Assembly (NCBI RefSeq): GCF_017114985.1
Contig: NZ_JABXKP010000100.1
Span: 86,761 to 150,760, forward strand
Source of the DNA: Nostoc sp. JL33
Lineage (GTDB): Bacteria > Cyanobacteriota > Cyanobacteriia > Cyanobacteriales > Nostocaceae
Reading direction: 5' to 3'
DNA length: 64,000 nt
The position numbers and the translations under genes were made by a program. How positions within the stretch are numbered: position 1 is the first letter of the stretch; every line of letters starts with the position of its first letter. Below, in pieces: positions 1 through 8,693 of the stretch. A model generated the notes under the pieces. The model was not told the DNA's origin and did no database searches. It was given only the letters and a program-made list of their open reading frames with translations.

Positions 1-266
1 TCGACGGAACAGTAATTAATATTCGGGACGTGATTACTTTTCAAGGTAGTAGCGTAGCCGAACTAAAGCAAGCTTTTTCTGATTCAGTGGATGATTATTT
101 AGATTTTTGTAGAGAACGTGGGGAGAAGCCTGATAAGCCATTCTCAGGTAAATTCATGCTAAGAATCGACCCTGATTTACACAAAAAAATTGTATTTATT
201 GCAAAGAAAGAGGGACAAAGCCTTAATTCGTTGGTTGAAAAAAGCTTGTGCTTGTATGCTAGTTAA
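1..266 (+). CDS. HicB family type II antitoxin (5' end outside window)
   Basis: The reading frame is open from the window edge (first full codon at 3) to the TAA at 264-266, so the gene is cut at its 5' end. The visible part reads DGTVINIRDVITFQG, then SVDDYLDFCRERGEKPDKP, then a C-terminal part (FMLRIDPDLHKKI, QSLNSLVEKSL) that looks like a ribbon-helix-helix/Arc-type DNA-binding segment. That order is typical of HicB antitoxins, which neutralise the HicA mRNA interferase and repress their operon. The partner hicA, normally upstream, would lie outside the window; nothing toxin-like follows. A GTG at 30 is in frame but lies inside the conserved domain and is not the real start. Confidence 0.85.
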   Translation, partial: DGTVINIRDVITFQGSSVAELKQAFSDSVDDYLDFCRERGEKPDKPFSGKFMLRIDPDLHKKIVFIAKKEGQSLNSLVEKSLCLYAS

Positions 267-347
267 ATTAACGTCAAAGCGTTTGCGTATTTTTTGGATA
301 ACAAATTAGTAGTAAGCGCTTAAGCGCTCACTACCAGCAAATTAATC

Positions 348-1643
348 CTAAATACCCAACCTTTGGTAAACCTCTTCTAAATGCCTCAGATGCTGCTGGG
401 GGTCAAAACATACCTCTAGTTCTGCTGGGGACAACTTTTGGGTAACACGCGGGTCTTTGCTAATCAAGTCCTGGAAATTACCTTCTGGCTTGTTCCAAGC
501 GGCGTGAGCGCTTTCTTGAACGATCGCATAAGCTTCTTCTCGCTTGCTTCCCTTGTCTATCAAAGCAAGTAGCACTTGTTGACTGAACACAACGCCGCCA
601 TAGCAGTTGAGATTTCGTTCCATGTTCTCAGGATAGACCAACAGATTTTTCACCAAGTCGGTTATTTCTACCAACATAAAATGCGTCAAAGTGCAAGCAT
701 CTGGCAAAATCACCCGTTCTACAGAACTGTGGGAAATATCCCTCTCATGCCAAAGAGCAACGTTTTCCAAAGCTGCACCGGCATGACTTCTGACAAGGCG
801 CGCCATTCCCGTTAGCCGTTCCGAACGGATGGGATTGCGCTTGTGTGGCATTGCACTGGAACCTTTTTGACCTTTGGCGAAAAATTCTTCAACTTCCAGA
901 ACGTCTGTTTTTTGAAGATTGCGAATTTCTACAGCAAAACGTTCGATGGATGCCGCTACCAAAGCTAATTGTTGCACATAGTCGGCGTGGCGATCGCGGG
1001 AAATAACTTGCGTTGAGGCCGTATCGGCTTGGAGTCCGAGTTTTTCGCAAGCGATCGCTTCTACACGCGGTTCAACATTCGCATAGGTTCCCACCGCACC
1101 AGAAATCTTGCCCACGGCAATAGTTTGGTGGAGTATTCTCAGGCGTTCTTGGTGTCGCAACACTTCTGCTAACCAGCCAGCTAGCTTGAAACCAAAAGTG
1201 ATCGGTTCAGCGTGAATACCATGCGATCGGCCAGCCATCACCGTGTGACGATGTTCCCGTGCTTTTTGGCGAATTACCTGAATCAAATCTTCCAGACGTT
1301 GCAATAATATATCCAGGCTGGCAACCAATTGCAATGCTAAAGCTGTATCCAAAACATCCGAACTAGTTAAACCCAGGTGAATATAGCGTCCGGCATCACC
1401 TACATATTCGTTGACATTTGTCAAGAATGCAATAACATCGTGGCGGACTACAGCCTCAATTTCCAGCACCCTATCGGGGTCAAAATCTGCCTTAGCTTTA
1501 ATTTCCTCAACCGCCTCAGATGGAATGTAACCCAGTTCAGCTTGAGCTTCACAAACAGCAATTTCGACTTGCAGCCAAGTTTTTAGTTTATAGGCTTCAC
1601 TCCATAGATTAGCCATTTCGGGCAAAGTATAACGCTCAATCAC
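348..1643 (-). CDS. purB: adenylosuccinate lyase
   Basis: A 431-residue protein of the fumarase/aspartase superfamily. It cleaves SAICAR to AICAR and adenylosuccinate to AMP plus fumarate, two steps of purine synthesis in the cytosol. The family signature GSSAMPHKRNP is present near residues 263-273, and the N-terminal MIERYTLPEMANLWSE is typical of bacterial PurB. Length is normal. It is the last gene of a minus-strand run YihY, DUF421, purB with gaps of about 40 bases, so co-transcription is possible although the functions are unrelated. Confidence 0.97.
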   Translation of the reverse strand: MIERYTLPEMANLWSEAYKLKTWLQVEIAVCEAQAELGYIPSEAVEEIKAKADFDPDRVLEIEAVVRHDVIAFLTNVNEYVGDAGRYIHLGLTSSDVLDTALALQLVASLDILLQRLEDLIQVIRQKAREHRHTVMAGRSHGIHAEPITFGFKLAGWLAEVLRHQERLRILHQTIAVGKISGAVGTYANVEPRVEAIACEKLGLQADTASTQVISRDRHADYVQQLALVAASIERFAVEIRNLQKTDVLEVEEFFAKGQKGSSAMPHKRNPIRSERLTGMARLVRSHAGAALENVALWHERDISHSSVERVILPDACTLTHFMLVEITDLVKNLLVYPENMERNLNCYGGVVFSQQVLLALIDKGSKREEAYAIVQESAHAAWNKPEGNFQDLISKDPRVTQKLSPAELEVCFDPQQHLRHLEEVYQRLGI

Positions 1644-1683
1644 AGTTAGGCACAGAATACAACCGTCATATTCTACAGTTTAA

Positions 1684-2235
1684 TTAATGTAGTTCACTTT
1701 TTAGTGCTGCTTTTTGCTCAGGGACGGAACTAGTTTTTGAATCAAAGGTGATGATACTAATCCTACCGTCAGCCTCCATATATGCAAACTTTACATCAGC
1801 TAAAAATTCCACACCTTGCTGACGTAACTTGCTCATCAACTCATCGTCTGTAATTAACTCTCGTTGCAAATGACGCTGAATCATCCGACCATTTTTTACC
1901 AGTAGCAGTGGTGGCTGATTCAAAAAACGTTGGAACTGGGGTATTTTGTAGCCTAACCAGTTCAGCAAGTAACTCCAAAAAATCACGGTTCCTACCAGGA
2001 TAGCGCCCTCAGTAATCGATGTATAATTACTGGCCATAGCATTTTGAGCAGCTTCAGCAAATAATACAACTACGAGTAAATCAGTAATTCCTAGTGTTCC
2101 TAGTTGTCGGCTAGGAAGCAAGCGTAACACTGAAAATAGCGCTAAATAGACCAGCGACCCGCGGATAATCAACTCAAGTATGCTGATGCTAGGAATAAAG
2201 ATTGCCTGCCAATTGATAAAAAACCATTTTTCCAT
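1684..2235 (-). CDS. DUF421 (YetF-like) membrane protein
   Basis: A small integral membrane protein of the DUF421/YetF family, whose function is poorly defined. The sequence shows an N-terminal hydrophobic region (IIRGSLVYLALFSVLRLLPSR, then ITDLLVVVLFAEAAQNAM, then a third helix around GTVIFWSYLLNWLGY) followed by a soluble domain with PLLLVKNGRM and a conserved DDELMSKLRQQGV segment. The frame extends upstream to an ATG at 2352 (222 residues), but those 39 extra residues are polar and not family-like. The ATG at 2235 starts MEKWFFINW and gives the usual length, about 183 residues; an AAGGAAG lies about 13 bases upstream. Sits between YihY and purB on the same strand. Confidence 0.75.
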   Translation of the reverse strand: MEKWFFINWQAIFIPSISILELIIRGSLVYLALFSVLRLLPSRQLGTLGITDLLVVVLFAEAAQNAMASNYTSITEGAILVGTVIFWSYLLNWLGYKIPQFQRFLNQPPLLLVKNGRMIQRHLQRELITDDELMSKLRQQGVEFLADVKFAYMEADGRISIITFDSKTSSVPEQKAALKSELH

Positions 2236-2391
2236 TCCCACTGATTTTCTTCCTTTTTCAATACATTTCTGGAAAAAATCCAGTATCAGGTTATTTATCT
2301 GTGGTCTTATTTCATAAAACTGACTTTTATTAGAAGTTAAATACTTCAACATCTATCAGATTTACAACCCTGAATTCCCACCAATCAGGAA

Positions 2392-3408
2392 TCAAAATCG
2401 CTGATTTTTTTTTCTCTGTTTTAAGCGCTTGGACTTTTTGAAAGACTGGAAGAAGCGATTAATCAAGCTAGAAGAAGGCTTTTTATTAGTGGACGATTCC
2501 CCCGTTGGATTCGTGCCATTATATTTTGTGTTATCAGATAAAGGTATGGCATGTTTACTTGGGGTTATGCCGCTACCGTACCTTCTGGCATAAACTTGGG
2601 TAAACTCTGCACCGAAGAAAAGAATCTGTGCGGCATAGTTAACCCAAGCTAAGATTACCACCAGTGAACCAGCTGCACCATAGGCTGAACCAAAACTGCC
2701 ATTACCTAAATATTGTCCTAACAAAAATCTACCGATAGAAAACAAAAAGGAAGTGAGCATGGCTCCAATTAAAACATCACTCCAACCAATTTCGACATCT
2801 GGTAGAACTTTAAAAATGAGTCCGAATAGGAACGTAGTGATGGCAAAAGAGAGGATGAAATTGAGAATCTGCCAGAGAAAATCGACACCTGGCACCAAGT
2901 TACTAAAGAATGTTACTAATGCTGCTAATGCCGTACTAATTACCAGAGAAACTAAAAGTAAAAAGCCAATACCTATCACCATTGCAAAGGACAAAACGCG
3001 TAGGCGAATCATGTTACTTACGCCGCGTCCGGGTTTCGGCTTCACTTCCCAAATCGTGTTGAGGGAATCTTGCAACTCGGTAAATAAACCAGTAGCACCT
3101 ACTAGTAGAACTACAACACTAATGATAGAAGCGATCGCTCCTGTCTTTGGTTTATTAGCATTCTGAATAGCTGTTTGGATAAATTCTGCGCCATCTCGGC
3201 CGACTAAACCTTGAATTTCTCCAACGATTTGACCCCTTGCCGCCTCTTCTCCAAATACTGCCCCTGCGATCGCAATTACAATAATTAACAACGGTGCAAT
3301 CGAAAAAATCGTGTAATAAGCTAACGCCGCCGCTAACCGTGAGGCTTTATCCTCGCTCCATTCTTTGAATGTCTCTTGTAACAACTTCCAAATCGCCTGC
3401 AAATTCAT
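2392..3408 (-). CDS. YihY/virulence factor BrkB family membrane protein
   Basis: A 338-residue polytopic inner-membrane protein of the YihY/BrkB (UPF0761) family. The N-terminus ASRLAAALAYYTIFSIAPL is the family hallmark, and several hydrophobic helices follow (about residues 30-50, 90-110, 140-165, 180-200, 240-270). The C-terminal 60 residues are hydrophilic and end in a basic, lysine-rich tail (FKKSKRLKQRKKN), probably cytoplasmic. The molecular function of the family is not settled; an early assignment as RNase BN proved wrong. First gene of the run leading to DUF421 and purB. Confidence 0.9.
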   Translation of the reverse strand: MNLQAIWKLLQETFKEWSEDKASRLAAALAYYTIFSIAPLLIIVIAIAGAVFGEEAARGQIVGEIQGLVGRDGAEFIQTAIQNANKPKTGAIASIISVVVLLVGATGLFTELQDSLNTIWEVKPKPGRGVSNMIRLRVLSFAMVIGIGFLLLVSLVISTALAALVTFFSNLVPGVDFLWQILNFILSFAITTFLFGLIFKVLPDVEIGWSDVLIGAMLTSFLFSIGRFLLGQYLGNGSFGSAYGAAGSLVVILAWVNYAAQILFFGAEFTQVYARRYGSGITPSKHAIPLSDNTKYNGTNPTGESSTNKKPSSSLINRFFQSFKKSKRLKQRKKNQRF

Positions 3409-3844
3409 CCAATCAGTCTCCTTAGGGTATGTCGCTTACTTCCTGATATATTGGATACTTATTTCATAACTAGAGGCATCCACCCAAGGGAGTTTGTCAA
3501 GCTTCCTAGAGGAGGAATTTAGAATTTGATTAAAACAGAATTCAGGAGTCAGGAGCAAAGCCTCCACGCTCCTGAATTCTTCTTCAACGTGACAACCTTT
3601 TAATGCTATAAGAGCAGTTGCCGGCTCCCACTCCCTACTTTTTCTACATAAAACTTAATATTTCCTGATTTTAGCCAAATATCCTCTCAGGCATTGCTCT
3701 AGGAGAGTTTGTGCTTAGTTTTAAAAATCTAATCGATGGAGGATGGTTGATTATTATTAACAAAAGCTATGAATCGCCTCTACCTTTTGGTAGATTTAAC
3801 ATGGACAATAAATTTTTTTATACAATACGTAAATTATACGGATA
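3409..3844. other. intergenic region between divergent yihY-like gene and trmL, with one inverted repeat
   Basis: This 436-base divergent spacer carries no supported gene. It holds an 11-bp inverted repeat GAATTCAGGAG (3538-3548) / CTCCTGAATTC (3569-3579) with a second internal CAGGAGC copy able to pair with the same right arm. The position, upstream of both genes, fits a dispersed repeat or a regulatory hairpin better than a terminator. Confidence 0.5.
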
Positions 3845-4306
3845 ATGCCTCAGGTAGTTTTAGTTAACCCACAAATCCCTCCTAATACAGGTAATATTGC
3901 CCGTACTTGTGCAGCTACGGGTACAGAGTTACATTTGGTGGGGCCTTTGGGATTTGAAATTAGCGATCGCTACCTTAAAAGAGCTGGCTTGGATTACTGG
4001 CCTTATGTCAAACTGCACTATCACCAATCGCTAGAAGCTTTTAAAATCGTACATCAGGAGCGTGGAGGCAGATGGTTGGGTTATACGGTTGGTGGAAATT
4101 GTAATTATGTAAACTTTCAGTTTCAACCTGATGATTGGCTGCTGTTTGGTAGTGAAACCACTGGCTTATCACCAGCAATTTTGTCAGATTGCGATGCTAC
4201 CCTGTATATTCCCATGAGCCAACCGGGGGTTCGCAGCTTGAATCTGTCAGTGAGTGTGGCAATTGGCTTATTTGAAACCCGTCGTCAGTTAGGCTATTTA
4301 GAATAG
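3845..4306 (+). CDS. trmL: tRNA (cytidine(34)-2'-O)-methyltransferase
   Basis: A 153-residue SPOUT-class (trefoil-knot) methyltransferase. TrmL uses SAM to methylate the 2'-O of the wobble nucleotide in tRNA-Leu isoacceptors. The three knot motifs are visible: LVNPQIPPNTGNIARTC at residues 5-21, LLFGSETTGLS near 100-110, and PMSQPGVRSLNLSVS near 118-132 (SAM pocket and catalytic region). Length matches the E. coli protein. It stands alone on the plus strand with a long spacer on both sides. Confidence 0.93.
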   Translation: MPQVVLVNPQIPPNTGNIARTCAATGTELHLVGPLGFEISDRYLKRAGLDYWPYVKLHYHQSLEAFKIVHQERGGRWLGYTVGGNCNYVNFQFQPDDWLLFGSETTGLSPAILSDCDATLYIPMSQPGVRSLNLSVSVAIGLFETRRQLGYLE

Positions 4307-4539
4307 TTGCTTATCTCCATTACAAGTATATATACTTATGGTATGTCCAGAAATCGATTAGGCGAGTTATTTGTGACTAGAAAATTTGATTGCTTACGGA
4401 AATAATTTGTCAAAGAATATACATATAATTGGATTGATTACCAAATTGTAGTGGAAGATACTTACAAGCAGAGGAAGGTTGTTATAAGAAATTTGTATAT
4501 AAAACTTCGGATATTGTCAAATTTGAATGATAGATTTTG

Positions 4540-4674
4540 ATGAATTTGACACATCCTACATTGGAGGGAAAAACCACTAAAGCCGAGTCAGGTTATAGAT
4601 TTGAGCCAAAATAGCTCAAATGTATGCCAGAAAGCAACCTAAAAGTAGCCGATAGTTGATAGGGTTGTTTTTTA
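4540..4674 (+). ncRNA. stem-loop followed by intrinsic terminator; possible small RNA
   Basis: Inside the 790-base region between trmL and the M23 peptidase are a perfect 7-bp hairpin TTTGAGC (4600-4606) / GCTCAAA (4614-4620) and, 15 bases on, a terminator-like hairpin CAACC (4635-4639) / GGTTG (4663-4667) followed by six T residues. It lies 330 bases after trmL, so it could be the end of a long trmL 3' UTR, a stand-alone small RNA, or an attenuator for the downstream gene. The 5' limit given is a guess. Confidence 0.3.
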
Positions 4675-4825
4675 GGGAATAATCAACGTAAAGTCTCCTG
4701 TTGAGAAGACGGATTGGGTAGAAATATGTTGAATATATCTACAGCAGGGGGCATCACTTTTCCAGAAGTCGCAGCAATTTAATTCTCAACAGCGACTATG
4801 GGCTTGGCAAATAATTTGTCCAGTC

Positions 4826-5000
4826 CCCGCGATTGACGCAAGACAAGCGCGGACAATGGTAAAGAGTAAAACGTCCTAAGTGGTGTTAGGAGTGGTTCGG
4901 ACAAGTAAACATAGCAAACTTGAAATTTTGCTAACACGGGTGAACTTGTCTAAATCAGAGAAGCAGGTTAATCTTGCGTAAGCATCTCTGGTGAATGTGA
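4826..5000 (+). promoter_or_regulatory. structured 5' leader of the LysM/M23 gene; candidate c-di-AMP (ydaO-type) riboswitch
   Basis: Several stems can be drawn in the leader: CCTAA/TTAGG (about 4875-4890), an outer GACAAGT/ACTTGTC (about 4899-4950) enclosing TAGCAAA/TTTTGCTA, and CAGAGA/TCTCTG (4956-4989). The segment CAGGTTAATCTTGCGTAAGC resembles the conserved 3' part of the ydaO class (CAGCUAACCUCGUAAGC), and GGTGAA occurs twice. ydaO RNAs bind c-di-AMP and often control cell-wall hydrolases, which fits the gene downstream. The G-rich 5' part of the consensus is not recognised, so the class assignment is tentative; the presence of structure is better supported. Confidence 0.4.
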
Positions 5001-5083
5001 TCTTGATCTATCGTTCGTTGTGATCTAAATCATTGACTAGTATCCAACTGAGAAATCGAGGTCAGTTAAGCGCTAGTGATCAT

Positions 5084-5098
5084 AGGAGGTCGTCTTTG
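5084..5098 (+). promoter_or_regulatory. strong Shine-Dalgarno that sets a TTG start
   Basis: AGGAGGT at 5084-5090 is an almost complete anti-16S match, followed by five bases and TTG (5096-5098). It decides the start of the M23 gene in favour of TTG 5096; the upstream TTG at 5033 has no comparable site. Confidence 0.7.
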
Positions 5099-7387
5099 AA
5101 ACGAGCATTGAAAAAGAGAGTAAAAGCTGTGTTGAACAATAACCCTAGTGATGATCATGCCCCGGTAGAACTGCTAAATGTAATGAATCCAAAAGTTAAC
5201 CGCCGGGTGCGGACAAAAGCTGCCATGATTGGCTTGGCAATCTCTATGGGAGCAACCAGCCTTTTGGTGACTCGACAAAGCGATCAAGCCCAAGCAGCGG
5301 TGCCTGTAGGCAGCCAAAAGGCAACTTCAGCGATTCCTGCTGTTCGTGACACTAAGGTGAAATTCGCCTCCACAAAGCTGGAGTCCCAAGCAGTCTCATC
5401 AGCGAGCGTGCCGGAAAATCCTGTTATCGTGGAACCAACGGCAGTTTCACAAGTGCCTGGGCTTGAAGCTAAATGGCAAGTTGCGGCAAGTGGAATGTCT
5501 TTGCAAGTTCCAGCATCAGAAAGGTTTTCCCAACCAACAGCAGTTTATAAAAATTCCACTCACCTGAAGCCCCAAGTGGCACAGGGATTGAACAATACCT
5601 TAGCGGAAACTAGTTTCCCAGTAGTCAATAATCTGTCTGACTATAGTGCTGATGGTGTTGGTAGTATTAATGCATCACTAACTGCCAAGCCACAAACAGT
5701 GGCAACGTCAACCGCAGCCAACAGTGAAATAAATGCACAACTTAAGGCGCAACAAGAGTTCGCACTAAATCGCTTACAAGAAAAATCGAACCGTTTAAGA
5801 AAAAGTTTGGCGCAGTTGCGGTCTGGGGAAACCAAAACTTTATCACAAGCTGATATGGGGTTGGTGCAGCCGCAGACTGTCGTTGAGAAGACTGCATTAG
5901 TCCAGTCGGACACTTCTGGCGATGCAAGCAAAGCGAACCTGATATCGAGGTTAAAACAGAAGACACAGACGACTGGATTTGTACCAGCTAGAGTTATTGC
6001 GTCCTCGACTCATAGAGCCTACGAAGTTAAGCCTGGAGATACACTAGCAGCGATCGCCAGCAGATACAAGACTTCAGTATCACAACTAGTTAAGGCAAAT
6101 AACCTCAATAATCCAAATGAACTGAAAATTAGTCAAAAACTGATTATTCCTGCTGCTCAAGTTGAGGCAACTGTAGCGAGTAACCCCACTTTTGTAGAGT
6201 CCAGCAATACTCCTCATGTTGCCACTTCCACTGTCAATGTTGGTAGTGCCAACTCATATCTACCTACTTCACAATCACCAACTATTGCCGACAACAGTAG
6301 CGTTGCCGTCCCTACACCGGTAACTGTTCAGATTCAGGGAAATAGTGCCAACGACCAGCAAACAGCCCCTACTGCTGGTACTTATTATGGCGTCGGTGGT
6401 GACATTCCAGCGCCAAAAGCTTTTGTAGAAATGCAACAGCCTAAAACACCAACAAATAGGGTAGCGAGGGTAAACAATAACAATAATGGCCGTTTGCAGG
6501 GCTTACAAGCGGAAATTCAGAGGTTACAGCAGAAATATCGCGCTCAACAGTCTGGAAACTTAATTGTGCCAGCAGCTAGCGAAACTAATAATGCTGCGAT
6601 GCTCACTCCTGTTTCTAGCCCGAATAATTTCACTGTACCCAACGCCGCAGTTTCACCGAATAATCTAGCAGCGATACAAATTCCAGTTCCTACACCTATT
6701 AGACGTAACTATAGCCCTCAACCAATTAAGTCCCAATATCGTGCTACTATGCCGGCTAACGAGCCAGTAAACCCAGATTTCTTGCCCAATCTAGGCTCTG
6801 CTAGTCAGTGGACTCCCTCTAGCAATCCATCTGGCACAAGGGTAAGGGTAGCAACGCCTGCTGGAAGAGTAAATGCCTCAGACTCCTTAGGAAAAATGCG
6901 GGGAACTACAGTTTCTCCACAGATGCCAATACCACCTTTGGCAGCAGTGGATCAATATCTTCCCAGACAAATTGACGAAACTATACCCCCTCCATCTAGC
7001 TCATCCCTAGCTTACACATGGCCGGCGAAGGGTACTCTCACCTCTGGTTATGGTTGGCGCTGGGGTAGATTGCACAAGGGAATTGACGTTGCTAACTCCA
7101 CTGGCACGCCAGTTGTCGCCTCGGCTGACGGTACGATCGAAAAAGCTGGCTGGAATAATGGTGGTTACGGCAACCTCGTCGATATTCGTCATCCCGATGG
7201 CAGCATGACTCGCTATGGTCATAACAGCAAGATTCTGGTGCAACCTGGTCAACTGGTGCATCAAGGAGAAACAATTGCTTTAATGGGTAGCACTGGTCAC
7301 AGCACTGGCCCACACAGCCACTTTGAAATTCATCCATCAGGTAAGGGTGCTGTTAACCCAATAGCCTTCCTACCAAATCGCCTGTAA
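5096..7387 (+). CDS. LysM domain M23 family metallopeptidase (murein hydrolase)
   Basis: A large cell-envelope peptidoglycan endopeptidase. A basic N-terminus is followed by a hydrophobic segment (AAMIGLAISMGATSLLV), a Ser/Thr/Val-rich linker, a coiled-coil stretch (about residues 208-240), a LysM peptidoglycan-binding domain (YEVKPGDTLAAIASRYKTS), a second long low-complexity linker, and a C-terminal M23/LytM domain. The zinc motifs LHKGID and HSHFE are intact. Start choice: the frame runs up to a TTG at 5033, but AGGAGGT at 5084-5090 sits five bases before an in-frame TTG at 5096, so I take 5096 (763 residues). The leader upstream is structured. Probably exported and acting in cell separation or wall turnover. 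Confidence 0.9.
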   Translation: MKRALKKRVKAVLNNNPSDDHAPVELLNVMNPKVNRRVRTKAAMIGLAISMGATSLLVTRQSDQAQAAVPVGSQKATSAIPAVRDTKVKFASTKLESQAVSSASVPENPVIVEPTAVSQVPGLEAKWQVAASGMSLQVPASERFSQPTAVYKNSTHLKPQVAQGLNNTLAETSFPVVNNLSDYSADGVGSINASLTAKPQTVATSTAANSEINAQLKAQQEFALNRLQEKSNRLRKSLAQLRSGETKTLSQADMGLVQPQTVVEKTALVQSDTSGDASKANLISRLKQKTQTTGFVPARVIASSTHRAYEVKPGDTLAAIASRYKTSVSQLVKANNLNNPNELKISQKLIIPAAQVEATVASNPTFVESSNTPHVATSTVNVGSANSYLPTSQSPTIADNSSVAVPTPVTVQIQGNSANDQQTAPTAGTYYGVGGDIPAPKAFVEMQQPKTPTNRVARVNNNNNGRLQGLQAEIQRLQQKYRAQQSGNLIVPAASETNNAAMLTPVSSPNNFTVPNAAVSPNNLAAIQIPVPTPIRRNYSPQPIKSQYRATMPANEPVNPDFLPNLGSASQWTPSSNPSGTRVRVATPAGRVNASDSLGKMRGTTVSPQMPIPPLAAVDQYLPRQIDETIPPPSSSSLAYTWPAKGTLTSGYGWRWGRLHKGIDVANSTGTPVVASADGTIEKAGWNNGGYGNLVDIRHPDGSMTRYGHNSKILVQPGQLVHQGETIALMGSTGHSTGPHSHFEIHPSGKGAVNPIAFLPNRL

Positions 7388-7554
7388 TTCTTGAGTAGTC
7401 TGTAACTAAATCATTGCCTTGGTAGTTGAGGGAGTTAACCTCCCTCTTTTACTTTCTATTACCTCAACAGGGATGGAAGTTATAACAAAATTGCAAAAGT
7501 GGCTAGTATTGAGCAAATTTATATGCTATACTAATTAATGATTTGGAAAAACAT

Positions 7555-7628
7555 GGCTCAGTAGCTCAGTTGGTTAGAGCACGGGACTCATAAGCCTGGG
7601 GTCGTTGGTTCAACTCCGACCTGAGCCA
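7555..7628 (+). tRNA. tRNA-Met (CAT), elongator type
   Basis: A 74-base cloverleaf: acceptor stem GGCTCAG/CTGAGCC with A discriminator, D stem GCTC/GAGC, anticodon loop CTCATAA with CAT, and T stem GTTGG/CCGAC with TTCAACT loop. CCA is not encoded. The anticodon stem lacks the three G-C pairs of initiator tRNA, so elongator Met is preferred. A CAT anticodon could also be a lysidine-modified tRNA-Ile2; the GGCTCAGTAGCTCAG start favours Met. Confidence 0.9.
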
Positions 7629-7693
7629 CTTCAAAATTTATAAGTAGTGAGAGATAAGTGGAGTTAAGATAGAGTAACTTTGACCTCTAATAG

Positions 7694-8671
7694 TTAGGAC
7701 TCAGCGCTAACTGTTTGATGAGTTTGTAGCCAGTTGAGCAAATCAGCGATCGCACTAAAATCTAACAAAGCCTCACCGAGTGTTTCCAATTGTTCTAGAG
7801 AAAGACCCTGAATCTGTTCTCGAACCTGTTGTGGTAACTCTCCTACCCGTTTTTGTAGCTGTCGTAATACAAGTGTTTGTGCTTGTTCCTGTTGTCCTTC
7901 CTCCTTCCCTCGCTCGTAGCCAATGCGTTCGCCTGTGGTAATGTAACTCATGGTACGCTCCTGCTCGAATTGTTTAAACTCCTGCCAAAATTCTGCTTCT
8001 AATCCTTTTGGTAAAATCATAACCCAATCGATAAAACGATAGAGATTACGAATATCCCTTTCTTGCAGCCCTTGTTCATACAATCGCCGAATTAAACTAA
8101 ATTTCCACGTTTTCCTTTCTCCCAGCTGTTTAGTAGTTTGCTGGGTTTTCAAATGTGCCATTACCACCGTCGCAAAGGGATTATCGCTCTTTTCTAACTC
8201 TGTCCATCGATTTTGATAATCGAGCAGTTTGACGGTTCCAAATCTAAAATGCAGACCACAATCGGGATAATTATAACTGTATTGATTTGGTCTCCAAGTC
8301 GAGTCAGCATCGCACAAAATTGCTAGGCTAATGGCTGGTTTAGCAAATTTGTCAAAAATTCGCAGGTTGTAGGAAAACATCCTTTGAGCAAAATTATCTT
8401 CCGATTTTGCCTGAATTTCGACATGAATCAACAGCCAAATTTCCTCTCCTTGAATTTGCCAGACTTTGACCAATTTATCTGCATATCTTCTACCAAGTTC
8501 TGCTTCGCGGACTATTTGTTGAAATTCCTTATCAAGAAACTCGTGGGGACGTTCCCAATTAATTAGTGCTGCTGTTTGCGGAAAGAAAAATTGCATTGCT
8601 TGGGGGAAGTAAGCTTCTAGGATTTCTTTCCACGGGGAATCATTATCGGCTCTTTCTCGTTCTTCGCTCAT
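7694..8671 (-). CDS. Rpn/DUF4351-type putative PD-(D/E)XK nuclease
   Basis: The protein (325 residues from ATG 8671) has the layout of cyanobacterial Rpn-family (recombination-promoting nuclease, PDDEXK-like) proteins. The first half carries EIWLLIHVEIQAKSEDNFAQRM, where the E-X-Q core resembles the catalytic strand. A Glu/Gln-rich hinge (GKEEGQQEQAQ) leads into a C-terminal DUF4351 domain (LQKRVGELPQQVREQI, ending near LLNWL). The frame is open to 8806, but that start would overlap the upstream debranching gene by over 100 bases; ATG 8671 lies 22 bases after that gene's stop. Cellular role unknown. Confidence 0.8.
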   Translation of the reverse strand: MSEERERADNDSPWKEILEAYFPQAMQFFFPQTAALINWERPHEFLDKEFQQIVREAELGRRYADKLVKVWQIQGEEIWLLIHVEIQAKSEDNFAQRMFSYNLRIFDKFAKPAISLAILCDADSTWRPNQYSYNYPDCGLHFRFGTVKLLDYQNRWTELEKSDNPFATVVMAHLKTQQTTKQLGERKTWKFSLIRRLYEQGLQERDIRNLYRFIDWVMILPKGLEAEFWQEFKQFEQERTMSYITTGERIGYERGKEEGQQEQAQTLVLRQLQKRVGELPQQVREQIQGLSLEQLETLGEALLDFSAIADLLNWLQTHQTVSAES

Positions 8672-8693
8672 GAGTTGATTGGTAGATTCAGCA

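Noticed and set aside
2753..3166. 137-residue frame antisense to the YihY gene
   Set aside because: It is a shadow of a well-recognised membrane protein and has biased, low-quality composition.
7555..7628. Initiator tRNA-fMet
   Set aside because: The anticodon stem lacks the three consecutive G-C pairs, and the acceptor end is paired at position 1-72.
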